Made by a program: the position numbers and the translations under genes
Notes under the pieces: generated by a model
The model's database searches: none
What the model saw: the letters and a program-made list of their open reading frames with translations, nothing else
What the model was told of the DNA's origin: nothing
In this document: positions 16,464 to 24,942 of the stretch, in pieces
Layout: every line of letters begins with the position of its first letter
Position numbering within the stretch: the stretch's first letter is position 1
Assembly (NCBI GenBank): GCA_019359115.1
Contig: JAHHHW010000088.1
Location: forward strand, 1 to 61,328
DNA length: 61,328 nucleotides
DNA from: Pelatocladus maniniholoensis HA4357-MV3
Lineage (GTDB): Bacteria; Cyanobacteriota; Cyanobacteriia; Cyanobacteriales; Nostocaceae
Direction: 5' to 3'

Positions 16464-18341
16464 TCATGCTGCGATCGCTCTTGGTAAAATAAGAGTAAAG
16501 GTGGTGGAAACAGCTGTACTTTCGACACTAATAGAAGCTTTCAAATGTTTTGCCAGTTTTTGCACTAGTGCTAATCCTAACCCACTACCACCGTACAGCG
16601 AAGGATGATGTTGAGGAAGGCGGTAAAAGGGATCGAAAATACGTGCAATTTCATTAGTATCTATTTTAACGCCAGAATTACTAATCTTGATCTCTACGGT
16701 TTCCTCTGTTGCAGATGCAGCAACGGTAATCGATTCACCCGCAGGTGTATATTTACAGGCGTTGCTGAGTAATTCTATAACAATACGTTCTAAGTCAGTG
16801 ATATCTGTTTCTAAAGGTGGGAGTTCCCCAGCCAGATGCAAAAATAACTGTTGCTGCTGACAAATAGTAACTTCTCGAAAAGATTCAACAATCGGAGGAA
16901 GCCAACTGTTGAGATCAATCACGATTACAGTTAAAACTTCGGCTTCTGCTTCTAAGTATGTGAGTGAAAGCAGATCATTAATCAGTTTGCTTTCTCGCTG
17001 ACATTCGTTCTGTAAAATCTGCAACAGTTGTGATACTATGTCTGCATCGAATGATGTTTCTTGCTTGATGATTGTTTCTAAGGTTTGCACGGCTAGGCTA
17101 ATACTGGTGATTGGTGTTCGCAATTCATGGGAAAGAGATCTGAGAAATTCGTGTTTGAGATCGTCGAGTTTTTCGATTTGGTTTACTTGGGTCTGGGCTA
17201 GTTGATAAAGTTTAGCTTGGCGAATTGCGATCGCACATTGATTTGCTAGTTGTTGTACCAGTTTAATTTCCGATTCTGCAAACGCTTCTTGAGTCACTTT
17301 TGTTAGCCAAATATTTCCCATCACTGTTTCGGCATCAAAAATGGGACAGGCTAGCTGTGTCACTATAACTAAATTAGGATTCCAATCTCGTAAAATTTCA
17401 CTAAATTGTAACGGCTGTTTTTGTAATAGTGGCTGATACAGTTTGGGAAAATCTGCAACCTGTCGTTTCATCTCTTGGTAGACGGAAGAGATAGTAGTGT
17501 ATTCGTGGGCGATAGTCGCGAAAGTATAACTAGTATCATAGAATTCGACATGGCAATGCTCAACTTGTAACACCTTTGCTAATTCAGCAACAACAGTCTC
17601 TAAAACATGATCTATATCTATACAATCACGTATTTTTCTGGTGATATTTCTTACTAATTTATCAGACTCTTGTAACTTCCTTTCGGTTTGCAGATGTTGC
17701 ACCTGTTGACGTAGTTCTGAGTGTTGGATAGCAATACTGATTTGGGTTGCTAATTGTTTGAGCAAATCAATTTCTGTTTGTAGCCATTGTCGTGGTTCAC
17801 AACAATACTGTGCTATTAAAAATCCCCAAAGATCTTGCTGCAAGATAATCGGTACTACGAGATTAGCTCTGACTTGCAAAGAGGATAGAAAATCTATCAG
17901 ACAAGGATGCAATCCAGCTGCGTAAATATCTTCTACAATCTGGATACAACCACGCTTGTAGCGTTCTGCATGTTTTTCGCTAAAGCAAGAGTCTGTGATC
18001 TTCATTCCTAACAGTGGACTACCCGCAACAATAGTAGATTCTGCAACTATAGTTCCACTACCACTAGAATCTAAATGGTAAATCAGTGTGCGATCGCTTA
18101 GTAATAGCCTTCGTAATTCTTTAACTGTAAAATTCAGAATCGTATTTAAATCAATCGATTGACAAATTAGTTGAGCGATCGCACTCAATATTTGATTGGA
18201 ATTACTTCCATCTTCTAAATCTGTATCGATTTGAAATTTTTGACAGACAGCTTGTGCTAATTCTGTGGTAGATTCTGATGGATTGATATTCATGCGAGAG
18301 TCCCTGGTTGGTTTACTGACTCTACTAGGTCTTCTCTCCAT
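16464..18341 (-). CDS. two-GAF sensor histidine kinase, first GAF cyanobacteriochrome-like
   Basis: This 625-aa soluble kinase has GAF1 at about 55-215, GAF2 at about 235-385, a HisKA dimerisation helix with H405 in SHELRTP, and a HATPase domain (NACKYT N-box, DPFYRLP, GGSGLGLALVQKL). GAF1 carries DSCF at residues 117-120, matching the DXCF motif of blue/green cyanobacteriochromes. It also has a Cys at the canonical bilin position (C147, in GLHPCLIDFL), followed by Leu instead of the usual His/Tyr, then QVRANLVVPI. GAF2 lacks both. No membrane segment or receiver is present, and the cognate regulator is not adjacent. A light-sensing role is inferred and would depend on whether C147 can carry a bilin. 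Confidence 0.88.
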   Translation of the reverse strand: MERRPSRVSKPTRDSRMNINPSESTTELAQAVCQKFQIDTDLEDGSNSNQILSAIAQLICQSIDLNTILNFTVKELRRLLLSDRTLIYHLDSSGSGTIVAESTIVAGSPLLGMKITDSCFSEKHAERYKRGCIQIVEDIYAAGLHPCLIDFLSSLQVRANLVVPIILQQDLWGFLIAQYCCEPRQWLQTEIDLLKQLATQISIAIQHSELRQQVQHLQTERKLQESDKLVRNITRKIRDCIDIDHVLETVVAELAKVLQVEHCHVEFYDTSYTFATIAHEYTTISSVYQEMKRQVADFPKLYQPLLQKQPLQFSEILRDWNPNLVIVTQLACPIFDAETVMGNIWLTKVTQEAFAESEIKLVQQLANQCAIAIRQAKLYQLAQTQVNQIEKLDDLKHEFLRSLSHELRTPITSISLAVQTLETIIKQETSFDADIVSQLLQILQNECQRESKLINDLLSLTYLEAEAEVLTVIVIDLNSWLPPIVESFREVTICQQQQLFLHLAGELPPLETDITDLERIVIELLSNACKYTPAGESITVAASATEETVEIKISNSGVKIDTNEIARIFDPFYRLPQHHPSLYGGSGLGLALVQKLAKHLKASISVESTAVSTTFTLILPRAIAA

Positions 18342-18648
18342 AAAATAATATCTAATTGTAGTAGATGCCTTTAAGGACGTTAGACCAAGGGCAAGAAGCC
18401 TTTGTTGACCAAAATTCTATCCTATGCACTGCGGATGAAAAATTTAGCAAAGCTTATAGTTACTCAACCTACTTAAGTCTTGACTTGTTATAGAGCTTCA
18501 AATATATAAATTGCAGAATAATGGCAAATAGTTAAGTTATTTACTGTATCTTTTTTAGCATTTTTGCATAAATTCATTTTACAAAAACTTGCTATGCCAC
18601 TAAATTTTATAAATCTTAATATCTATAGTGTTTTATGGCGGAACGCCT

Positions 18649-18684
18649 AACGCACCGTCAACGATACTTTAAAGATGGTGCGTT
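18649..18684. repeat. AACGCACC/GGTGCGTT hairpin
   Basis: 8-bp perfect arms enclose a 20-nt loop. It is part of the 18342-18886 spacer, which otherwise holds MITE G copy 2 and a heptamer tract; no gene was seen there. Confidence 0.65.
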
Positions 18685-18728
18685 AACAAAGTAACGTACC
18701 CTACGAAATATTAGATAATTGATTTTTT

Positions 18729-18841
18729 GGCGTTGCTGAATTGTGGTATGAATCTAGATGTAGCAGACACGATATATCGCCTCTGCTACAAGGGTTTTGG
18801 AATTACCCAAAATCCTGTATCATATATGAAATCAGCAACGC
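18729..18841 (+). mobile_element. MITE family G, copy 2 (113 bp)
   Basis: It starts GGCGTTGCTGAATTG and ends TCAGCAACGC. A 9-bp duplication TGATTTTTT lies at 18720-18728 and 18842-18850. The inner palindrome around CACGATATATCG is weaker than in copy 1. Alignment with the reverse complement of 6817-6926 runs end to end. Confidence 0.85.
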
Positions 18842-18860
18842 TGATTTTTTGGTATTCCCT

Positions 18861-18888
18861 AACTGATAACTGATAACTGATAACTGTT
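18861..18888. repeat. heptamer STRR tract (AACTGAT)4
   Basis: Four heptamers, the last AACTGTT, run right up to the stop codon of glcD. The same heptamer in reverse is at 12641-12661 beside the DUF790 start. Confidence 0.88.
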
Positions 18889-20374
18889 AAAAACGATCTA
18901 CCCCATCTATTAACTCAAACTTCTTACTACTCTCACCCATAGATTTTGCAGCTTCTCCACATGTGCGCGGCGTCGGAAAAATCTTCTCTGGATTCGCTAA
19001 ACCTTGAGGATTAAAAACTTGGCGTACCCATTGCATAGTTTCTAAATCAGCTTCCGTAAACATCTCAGCCATGTAACATTTCTTATCTGCACCAATACCG
19101 TGTTCGCCAGAAATACTACCACCGACTCTCACACATAACTTGAGGATTTCTCCCCCCACTTCTTCCACTATTTCTAATGCACCCGGAACAGAATTATCAA
19201 ACAAAATTAATGGGTGAAGATTCCCATCACCAGCATGAAATACATTAGCAATTTGATAACCATATTTTTGGCTCAATGTCTCAATTTCTTGCAACACATA
19301 AGCCAACTGAGTCCGGGGAATCACTCCATCTTGAACATAATAATCTGGACTCAAATGTCCAGCCGCAGCAAACGCAGCTTTGCGTCCTTTCCATAATTTT
19401 AGTCGCGTATCTGGATCACTGGCAGAAGTAACATTACGCGCTCCATTTTGTTGGCAAATTTCCACGATTCTTTGTTTATTTGTTGCAACTTCTACAGCTA
19501 AACCATCAATTTCTATTAATAGAATTGCCACAGCATCACGGGGATAACAATTTGTTTTCACCACATCTTCCACAGCATTGATGCTGAGATTATCCATAAT
19601 TTCCATACCGCCAGGAATAATCCCCGCGCTGATAATATCAGAAACACTCGCTCCTGCCGCTTCAATACTCGTAAAATCTGCCAACAACACACAGATTGAT
19701 TCTGCACTTTTGAGGATTCGTAGGGTAATTTCTGTAGCGATACCCAGCGTTCCTTCCGAACCAACAAATATACCCGTTAAATCATAACCAGGTATTTCGG
19801 GAATTTCTCCTCCCAAATCTAGGATTTCGCCTTCGGGAGTGACTATTTTTAATCCCAAAACGTGGTTAGTTGTGACACCATATTTGAGACAATGCACACC
19901 CCCAGAGTTTTCCGCAACATTACCACCAATAGAGCAGATAATTTGACTAGAGGGATCGGGAGCGTAGTAAAAACCAGCACCACTAACAGTTTGCGTTACC
20001 CAGTTATTAATCACTCCTGGTTGAACAATAACACGCTGATTCTCTAAATCTATTTTCAGAGTTTGCCGCATTAAAGAAGTAACAATTAAAACGCTATCTT
20101 CAATTGGCAAAGCCCCACCTGATAAACCAGTACCAGAACCACGAGCAATAAAGGGGACAGAATATTTATTGCATATTTTCACTACCATTGCCACCTGTTG
20201 AGTCGTTCTAGGTAGTACCACTATCGCCGGACGTTGGCGATAGCTGGTGAGTCCATCGCATTCATAAGTGATCAGTTCTTCACGGCGTTGCACAACACCA
20301 TTTTTGCCAACTGCTGCTTCAAATTCCTTGATAATAGGTTGCCAGTTGCGTTGTTGTTTGTCTTGGGTGAGCAT
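18887..20374 (-). CDS. glcD: FAD-linked glycolate dehydrogenase subunit GlcD
   Basis: This 495-aa protein is a VAO/PCMH-fold flavoenzyme that oxidises glycolate (photorespiration) or D-lactate to the keto acid. The FAD-binding domain shows ARGSGTGLSGGALP (about 78-91), CSIGGNVAENSGGVHCLKYG, and GSEGTLGIATEITLRIL. The FAD-oxidase C-terminal domain has FHAGDGNLHPL and SGEHGIGADKKCYM, the substrate/metal His cluster. The tail past about 470 is lineage-specific. In cyanobacteria this is the usual glycolate-oxidising enzyme, but substrate preference versus D-lactate cannot be read from sequence. Monocistronic; the GlcE/F partners are not nearby. Confidence 0.92.
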   Translation of the reverse strand: MLTQDKQQRNWQPIIKEFEAAVGKNGVVQRREELITYECDGLTSYRQRPAIVVLPRTTQQVAMVVKICNKYSVPFIARGSGTGLSGGALPIEDSVLIVTSLMRQTLKIDLENQRVIVQPGVINNWVTQTVSGAGFYYAPDPSSQIICSIGGNVAENSGGVHCLKYGVTTNHVLGLKIVTPEGEILDLGGEIPEIPGYDLTGIFVGSEGTLGIATEITLRILKSAESICVLLADFTSIEAAGASVSDIISAGIIPGGMEIMDNLSINAVEDVVKTNCYPRDAVAILLIEIDGLAVEVATNKQRIVEICQQNGARNVTSASDPDTRLKLWKGRKAAFAAAGHLSPDYYVQDGVIPRTQLAYVLQEIETLSQKYGYQIANVFHAGDGNLHPLILFDNSVPGALEIVEEVGGEILKLCVRVGGSISGEHGIGADKKCYMAEMFTEADLETMQWVRQVFNPQGLANPEKIFPTPRTCGEAAKSMGESSKKFELIDGVDRF

Positions 20375-20495
20375 AGGTTTTTAAGGGAAAGATGCGATGC
20401 GATCGCTTGTGTGAGTTGGTCTAATTAATATTGTTACAGGTGTTTTGTTGAATCAACTAACCTAGAAATATCGCTCTTAAGTGGTGGGTAAACTC

Positions 20496-21203
20496 ATGGT
20501 TGAGCAACTTTTAATCAATAATGATGGTTACTATGTGCCAGATGCTAGCCAGCTAGTTACTGAAGATGATATGCCTGTGGATAATTTTGCTTCTGCTAAA
20601 CAACAACGCCTGTTAGTTACCTCTGTTTATAGTTCATTACAAAATCAGACTTTTTTAGCCGAAGCTAATGTCGGCATATATCATACTGACGGACAGCCTC
20701 CAATTGTACCTGATGTTTTTCTCAGCCTAGATGTCCAAGTGGCTGCTAACTGGTGGGAGAAACAAAACCGTTGTTATATGCTTTGGAAGTTTGGGAAACC
20801 CCCGGAAGTAGTGATTGAAATAGTCTCTAATAAAGAAGGTGATGAACTAGGCAGTAAACTCAAAACTTACGAACACATGCGAGCAAGTTACTATGTAGTA
20901 TACGACCCCACTCAACAATTATCAGAACAGGCGTTGCGTGTTTATGAAATTCGCGGTAGGCGCTATTTTGAAACTTCTGAAACTTGGTTGGAACAAGTCG
21001 GTTTAGGCTTAACTCTCTGGCAAGGTAAATTTGAAGGTAGACAAGATGTGTGGTTACGCTGGTGCTACCAAGATGGTACTGTTTTGCTGACTGGAGATGA
21101 ACGTGCAGAAAAGGAACGTTTAGAAAAAGAACAAGCATTACAACACGTTCAAATGTTAGCAGAAAAATTGCGATCGCTTGGCGTAGATCCAGAAAATTTC
21201 TAG
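20496..21203 (+). CDS. Uma2-family (DUF820) putative endonuclease
   Basis: This protein is ~235 aa from ATG 20496; a GTG five codons upstream is also possible. It is of the Uma2 type, abundant in cyanobacteria, with a restriction-endonuclease-like fold. The active-site pattern is split between PPIVPDVFLSLDV (Asp), EVVIEIVSNKEGDE (Glu) and GSKLKTYEHM (Lys). The C-terminal ~40 residues form a charged coiled coil (ERAEKERLEKEQALQHVQM), common in this family. Biological role unknown; many members are thought to be mobile-element-associated nucleases. Monocistronic, divergent from glcD with ~120 bp between. Confidence 0.88.
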   Translation: MVEQLLINNDGYYVPDASQLVTEDDMPVDNFASAKQQRLLVTSVYSSLQNQTFLAEANVGIYHTDGQPPIVPDVFLSLDVQVAANWWEKQNRCYMLWKFGKPPEVVIEIVSNKEGDELGSKLKTYEHMRASYYVVYDPTQQLSEQALRVYEIRGRRYFETSETWLEQVGLGLTLWQGKFEGRQDVWLRWCYQDGTVLLTGDERAEKERLEKEQALQHVQMLAEKLRSLGVDPENF

Positions 21204-21261
21204 AGGCTCGCATCAAATTTTATTCAACCATCTTGCCAAGTCTTTCTGTTAAACTTATTAT

Positions 21262-21280
21262 ATAACTAACGTTCGATATA
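21262..21280. promoter_or_regulatory. candidate TetR operator, site 1
   Basis: The motif ATAACTAACGTTCGATATA lies 13 bp before the tetR ATG and is centred on the palindrome AACGTT with A/T-rich half-sites. It matches the site at 23206-23224 in 16 of 19 positions. TetR proteins usually bind such sites in their own promoter. Inference from position and repetition. Confidence 0.55.
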
Positions 21281-21293
21281 TTTTTTAGCCTCA

Positions 21294-21896
21294 ATGCCGA
21301 AGATTGTTGATCATAAACAATATCGCAAAGAATTGTTGATGAAATCCTTTGATCTATTTGCAGAAAAAGGCTATGCGTCAATCACGATGCGCGAGATCGC
21401 TAAAGGTTTAGGAGTTTCTACCGGGACACTTTATCATTATTTTCCTAGTAAAGAAGCCTTATTTTTACAGTTGATTGAAGAATTGACAAAGCAGGATATT
21501 CTTAATTTTCTGGCTGAAGCAGGAGATGTCCAGACATTAGCAGAGCGCATCAAAAGTTTGATGAATTTTGTTGCTAAAAATGAAGACTATTTTTTTAAAC
21601 AAAATTTACTAATGCTTGATTTTTATCAGCAGCAAGAACGAACTGAGTTGTTACATAACCAAACTCTCAGCAGAGTTTGGGATGATGCCATACAAGCACT
21701 TGCAAGCTATTTAGAAATTGAAGATCGAGCGATCGCTGACTTCATCTATTGTTTGATCAACGGCTTAATTTCGGCTCGGATGTTTGAAGGTGATACCATT
21801 TCTTACACAGAACAAAGCGATTTGTTAGCAAACATGTTAACTGCATATCTAGAAAATAGGGAAAAGGAAAGTTTGGCTGCAAAAATCAGGAAATAA
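21294..21896 (+). CDS. TetR/AcrR-family transcriptional regulator
   Basis: This 200-aa repressor has the TetR N-terminal helix-turn-helix at about residues 12-58 (LFAEKGYASITMREIAKGLG, VSTGTLYHYFPSKEALF). The helical ligand-binding domain is divergent, as usual. It is the first gene of a run with devB (2-bp gap), a membrane protein, devC and devA, so it probably controls expression of this exporter in response to a substrate. A 19-bp motif just upstream is repeated inside the operon (23206). Confidence 0.92.
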   Translation: MPKIVDHKQYRKELLMKSFDLFAEKGYASITMREIAKGLGVSTGTLYHYFPSKEALFLQLIEELTKQDILNFLAEAGDVQTLAERIKSLMNFVAKNEDYFFKQNLLMLDFYQQQERTELLHNQTLSRVWDDAIQALASYLEIEDRAIADFIYCLINGLISARMFEGDTISYTEQSDLLANMLTAYLENREKESLAAKIRK

Positions 21897-21898
21897 AT

Positions 21899-23185
21899 AT
21901 GACTCAACAATTTATCTCAAAGCCTTCTACTCCAAAACTAATCGGATTAGTTATAACAGCTACGGCTTTAACTAGTGCGATCGCCTTCTATGGAATCTCG
22001 CAATTTGGCTTAGTTGGTAATTCCGAACCTCCAGCAGTAGAAACTCCTCCTGTTGTCAAAAAAGTTACCGCTCTCGGACGCTTGCAGCCAGAAGGAGAAG
22101 TAATTAGCTTATCTGCACCTTTAGCGCTGGATGGCGATCGCCTAGCAAAATGGTTTGTCAAAGAAAGCGATCGCGTCAAAACAGGACAAGTTATAGCAAT
22201 TTTGGATTCTCAAAAACGCTTGGAAGATGCTGTAGTCCAAGCAAAAGAACAAGTGAAAATTGCCCAAGCTAAACTAGCACAGGTAAAAGCGGGGGCAAAA
22301 ACTGGAGAAATTCAAGCACAGCAAGCAAACATTAATCGAATTCAGACAGAACAACTCACAGAAATTCAGGCACAAACAGCAACTATAGCCCGTTTGAGGG
22401 CAGAAAAACAGACAGAATCCCAAGCCCAGAAAGCCAACATCGGGCGATTAACAGCAGAATTAGCAAACGCCAAATTGGAATTCCAACGTCATCAAACACT
22501 TTATCAACAAAGGGCAATTTCTGCATCTTTATTAGATAGCAAACGCTTGACATTTCAAACGACACAACAGCAACTAGCCGAAGCGATCGCCAACCTCCAA
22601 CGTATCCAAACATCCCGACAACAAGAATTAGCCGAAGCGATCGCCAACCTCAGACGCATTCAAACATCCCGACAACAAGAATTAAAATCAGCAAAAGCAA
22701 CTCTTAATCAAATAGCCGAAGTTCGTCCTGTTGATGTTCAAACAGCACAAGCAGAAGTAGACAATGCGATCGCCACACTCAAACAAGCACAAACTAACCT
22801 AGAACAAGCTTATATCCGCGCCCCATTTCCAGGACAAATTCTCAAGATCCATACCTACGCTGGAGAAAAAATTGCTGATGCTGGGATTGCAGAACTCGGA
22901 CAAACCAACCAGATGCTAGTAGTAGCAGAAGTTTATCAAACTGATATTGGCAAAATTCAACTTGGGCAACAAGCTGTAATTACCGGACAGGCTTTTTCTG
23001 GAGAGTTGCGAGGAAAGGTTTCACACATCGGCTTACAGGTGAATAAACAAAACGTTTTCAGCAATGAACCAGGAGAAAATTTAGATCGCCGCGTAGTTGA
23101 AGTCAAAATACGCCTCAACCCAGAAGATAGCAAGCGAGTGAGTAGTTTGACTAACTTACAAGTGCAGACAGCTATTGAGTTGTAG
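21899..23185 (+). CDS. devB: DevB-like HlyD-family membrane fusion protein
   Basis: This 428-aa periplasmic adaptor of a DevBCA-type ATP-driven exporter has an N-terminal transmembrane anchor (about 14-36). Two halves of the lipoyl domain (VTALGRLQPEGEVISL; YIRAPFPGQILKI) surround a long alpha-hairpin (95-295) rich in Gln/Ala. In the hairpin an 18-aa unit (LAEAIANLQRIQTSRQQE) is duplicated in tandem (DNA period 54 bp at 22574-22681). A beta-barrel domain follows. In Anabaena DevBCA exports heterocyst glycolipids with TolC, but paralogues with other cargo are common. Starts 2 bp after tetR, so it is cotranscribed. Confidence 0.88.
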   Translation: MTQQFISKPSTPKLIGLVITATALTSAIAFYGISQFGLVGNSEPPAVETPPVVKKVTALGRLQPEGEVISLSAPLALDGDRLAKWFVKESDRVKTGQVIAILDSQKRLEDAVVQAKEQVKIAQAKLAQVKAGAKTGEIQAQQANINRIQTEQLTEIQAQTATIARLRAEKQTESQAQKANIGRLTAELANAKLEFQRHQTLYQQRAISASLLDSKRLTFQTTQQQLAEAIANLQRIQTSRQQELAEAIANLRRIQTSRQQELKSAKATLNQIAEVRPVDVQTAQAEVDNAIATLKQAQTNLEQAYIRAPFPGQILKIHTYAGEKIADAGIAELGQTNQMLVVAEVYQTDIGKIQLGQQAVITGQAFSGELRGKVSHIGLQVNKQNVFSNEPGENLDRRVVEVKIRLNPEDSKRVSSLTNLQVQTAIEL

Positions 23186-23205
23186 AGGTTTTTTGTCCAC
23201 TATTT

Positions 23206-23224
23206 ATAACGAATGTTTGATATA
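23206..23224. promoter_or_regulatory. candidate TetR operator, site 2 (intra-operon)
   Basis: ATAACGAATGTTTGATATA differs from the site upstream of tetR (21262-21280) at three positions. It lies in the 83-bp gap between devB and the next gene, a place where an internal promoter could sit. No other copy was noticed in the window. Confidence 0.5.
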
Positions 23225-23268
23225 GATGCAATCAAAAAATTTGCTATTTCCAACAAAGGAGACTTAGT

Positions 23269-23685
23269 ATGTTTCGAGTTATCGGATATCTTTTAATTGT
23301 TATCAGCATCATTCATGTTGTAATTGGTGTCTGGATTTTTGCTGGACCGCTTACAGACATAATTCAGAACGGGATATTCAATACAGTTGCTCCTGATCCA
23401 TTTGCTCCTTACTTTGATCGAGAAGATGCTTTCTGGCAGTTTATGATAGCTGCTCCACTACTTTTGACTTTAGGACAGCTATGCTGCTGGGCGGAAGCTC
23501 AGAGAATCACCCTACCAGCTTTTCTCGGTTGGAATCTTCTTGCAATTTCTTTGGTTGGTGTATTTCTTGAGCCAATATCAGGTTTCTGGCTGTTGATACT
23601 ACCAGCTTTTCTTATACTCATAGCATCACGAAGAGCTACTACCAGGCTCACTAAATCTACAGAATATGAAGATTTCTTAAAATAG
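23269..23685 (+). CDS. four-helix membrane protein (DUF6463-like)
   Basis: This 138-aa protein has four predicted membrane helices (about 4-26, 62-80, 84-103, 106-122). Between helices 1 and 2 is a conserved-looking loop NTVAPDPFAPYFDREDAFWQ. The layout recalls the DUF6463 family of small inner-membrane proteins, though that assignment is from memory. It is placed between devB and devC, not a usual position in devBCA operons. It has a good ribosome site (AAGGAG) 8 bp before the ATG. It could be an accessory subunit or a substrate-specific helper of the exporter. Function unknown. Confidence 0.75.
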   Translation: MFRVIGYLLIVISIIHVVIGVWIFAGPLTDIIQNGIFNTVAPDPFAPYFDREDAFWQFMIAAPLLLTLGQLCCWAEAQRITLPAFLGWNLLAISLVGVFLEPISGFWLLILPAFLILIASRRATTRLTKSTEYEDFLK

Positions 23686-23711
23686 CTTTTACCAAATTTC
23701 AAATTATTACC

Positions 23712-24875
23712 ATGCTTACCAAATTATTTCGTCGCATTCCCTTAGCATGGCTGCAATTAAAGAAAGAAAAAACACGCTTAATAGTAGCCCTTGCAGGTAT
23801 AGGTTTTGCCGATATGCTAATGTTTGTACAACTTGGATTATTAGATGCCTTATTTGATAGTGCCACAAAGCCTCACCAAAATTTACAGGCAGATTTAGTT
23901 TTAATTAATCCCCAGTTTCAAACATTATTCTACGTCAAAAGCTTTTCCAGAGAGAGATTGCAGCAAACCTTAGCCTATGACGGAGTAAAATCAGTTCGTC
24001 CCCTATATGCTGATATTGCTCAATGGCGTAATTCTCAAACTCGCTTCAGTCGGGGAATTTTGGTGTGGGGAATCGATCCAGCCAACCCACCTTTTAACTT
24101 TCCGGAAGTGAACCAGCATCTAGATCAACTTACACAACTAGATCGAGTATTATTTGATCGTGCTTCTCGCCCGGAATACGGCCCGATCCCAGACTTAATC
24201 AAACAAAACGGGAGTGTTGAAGCACAAGTGAATGGTCAAAATATGCAAGTGGTAGGTTTATTTCAGCTAGGTGCTTCTTTTGGTGCTGATGGTAACATAT
24301 TAACTAGTGATTCTACCTTTCTCAAACTTTTTCCTAACTACCAACCAAATCAAATTGCAGTTGGACTGATTAACCTTGAATCTGGTGCAGATGTAGAAAA
24401 AGTGCGATCGCAACTACAAGCAGGTTTACCAAACGATATCAAAGTAATAACTCCCCAAGAATTTGCCCAAATCGAAATTAACTACTGGGGTAATCAGGGA
24501 ATCGGATTTATCTTTGGTATGGGAGTAGCGGTAGGATTCATTGTTGGGATTGTAATTGTTTACCAGATTCTCTATTCTGATGTGTCCGATCACCTACCAG
24601 AATATGCCACTCTCAAAGCAATGGGATATAGCGATCGCTATCTCATGATCATGTTAATGCAAGAAGCTTTATTGTTAGCAGCATTAGGATTTATACCTGG
24701 ATTAGCACTTTCGATAGGGCTGTATCAGATCACCTACGCTGCAACTTTACTTCCTGTAGGAATGAAACTCAACCGCGCCATATTTGTGCTTTCCCTAACA
24801 ATTATTATGTGTAGTGTTTCCGGGATAATAGCTATGCGAAAACTCCGCGCCGCCGATCCCGCAGATATGTTTTAA
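23712..24875 (+). CDS. devC: DevC-family ABC exporter permease
   Basis: This 387-aa permease has the MacB/FtsX-type layout: a first TM helix (about 20-45), a large periplasmic domain (45-265), then three TM helices (about 268-292, 315-345, 350-372) ending MRKLRAADPADMF. Starting with LFRRIPLAWLQLKKEKTRLI is typical of DevC proteins. It forms the membrane channel with DevA and contacts DevB in the periplasm. The operon order tetR-devB-membrane protein-devC-devA suggests one export machine. Confidence 0.9.
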   Translation: MLTKLFRRIPLAWLQLKKEKTRLIVALAGIGFADMLMFVQLGLLDALFDSATKPHQNLQADLVLINPQFQTLFYVKSFSRERLQQTLAYDGVKSVRPLYADIAQWRNSQTRFSRGILVWGIDPANPPFNFPEVNQHLDQLTQLDRVLFDRASRPEYGPIPDLIKQNGSVEAQVNGQNMQVVGLFQLGASFGADGNILTSDSTFLKLFPNYQPNQIAVGLINLESGADVEKVRSQLQAGLPNDIKVITPQEFAQIEINYWGNQGIGFIFGMGVAVGFIVGIVIVYQILYSDVSDHLPEYATLKAMGYSDRYLMIMLMQEALLLAALGFIPGLALSIGLYQITYAATLLPVGMKLNRAIFVLSLTIIMCSVSGIIAMRKLRAADPADMF

Positions 24876-24942
24876 CTTGCTTATTTGTCATTTGTTATTT
24901 GTCATTTGTGGTTAACAATAAAACTACTAACTACTAACACTT

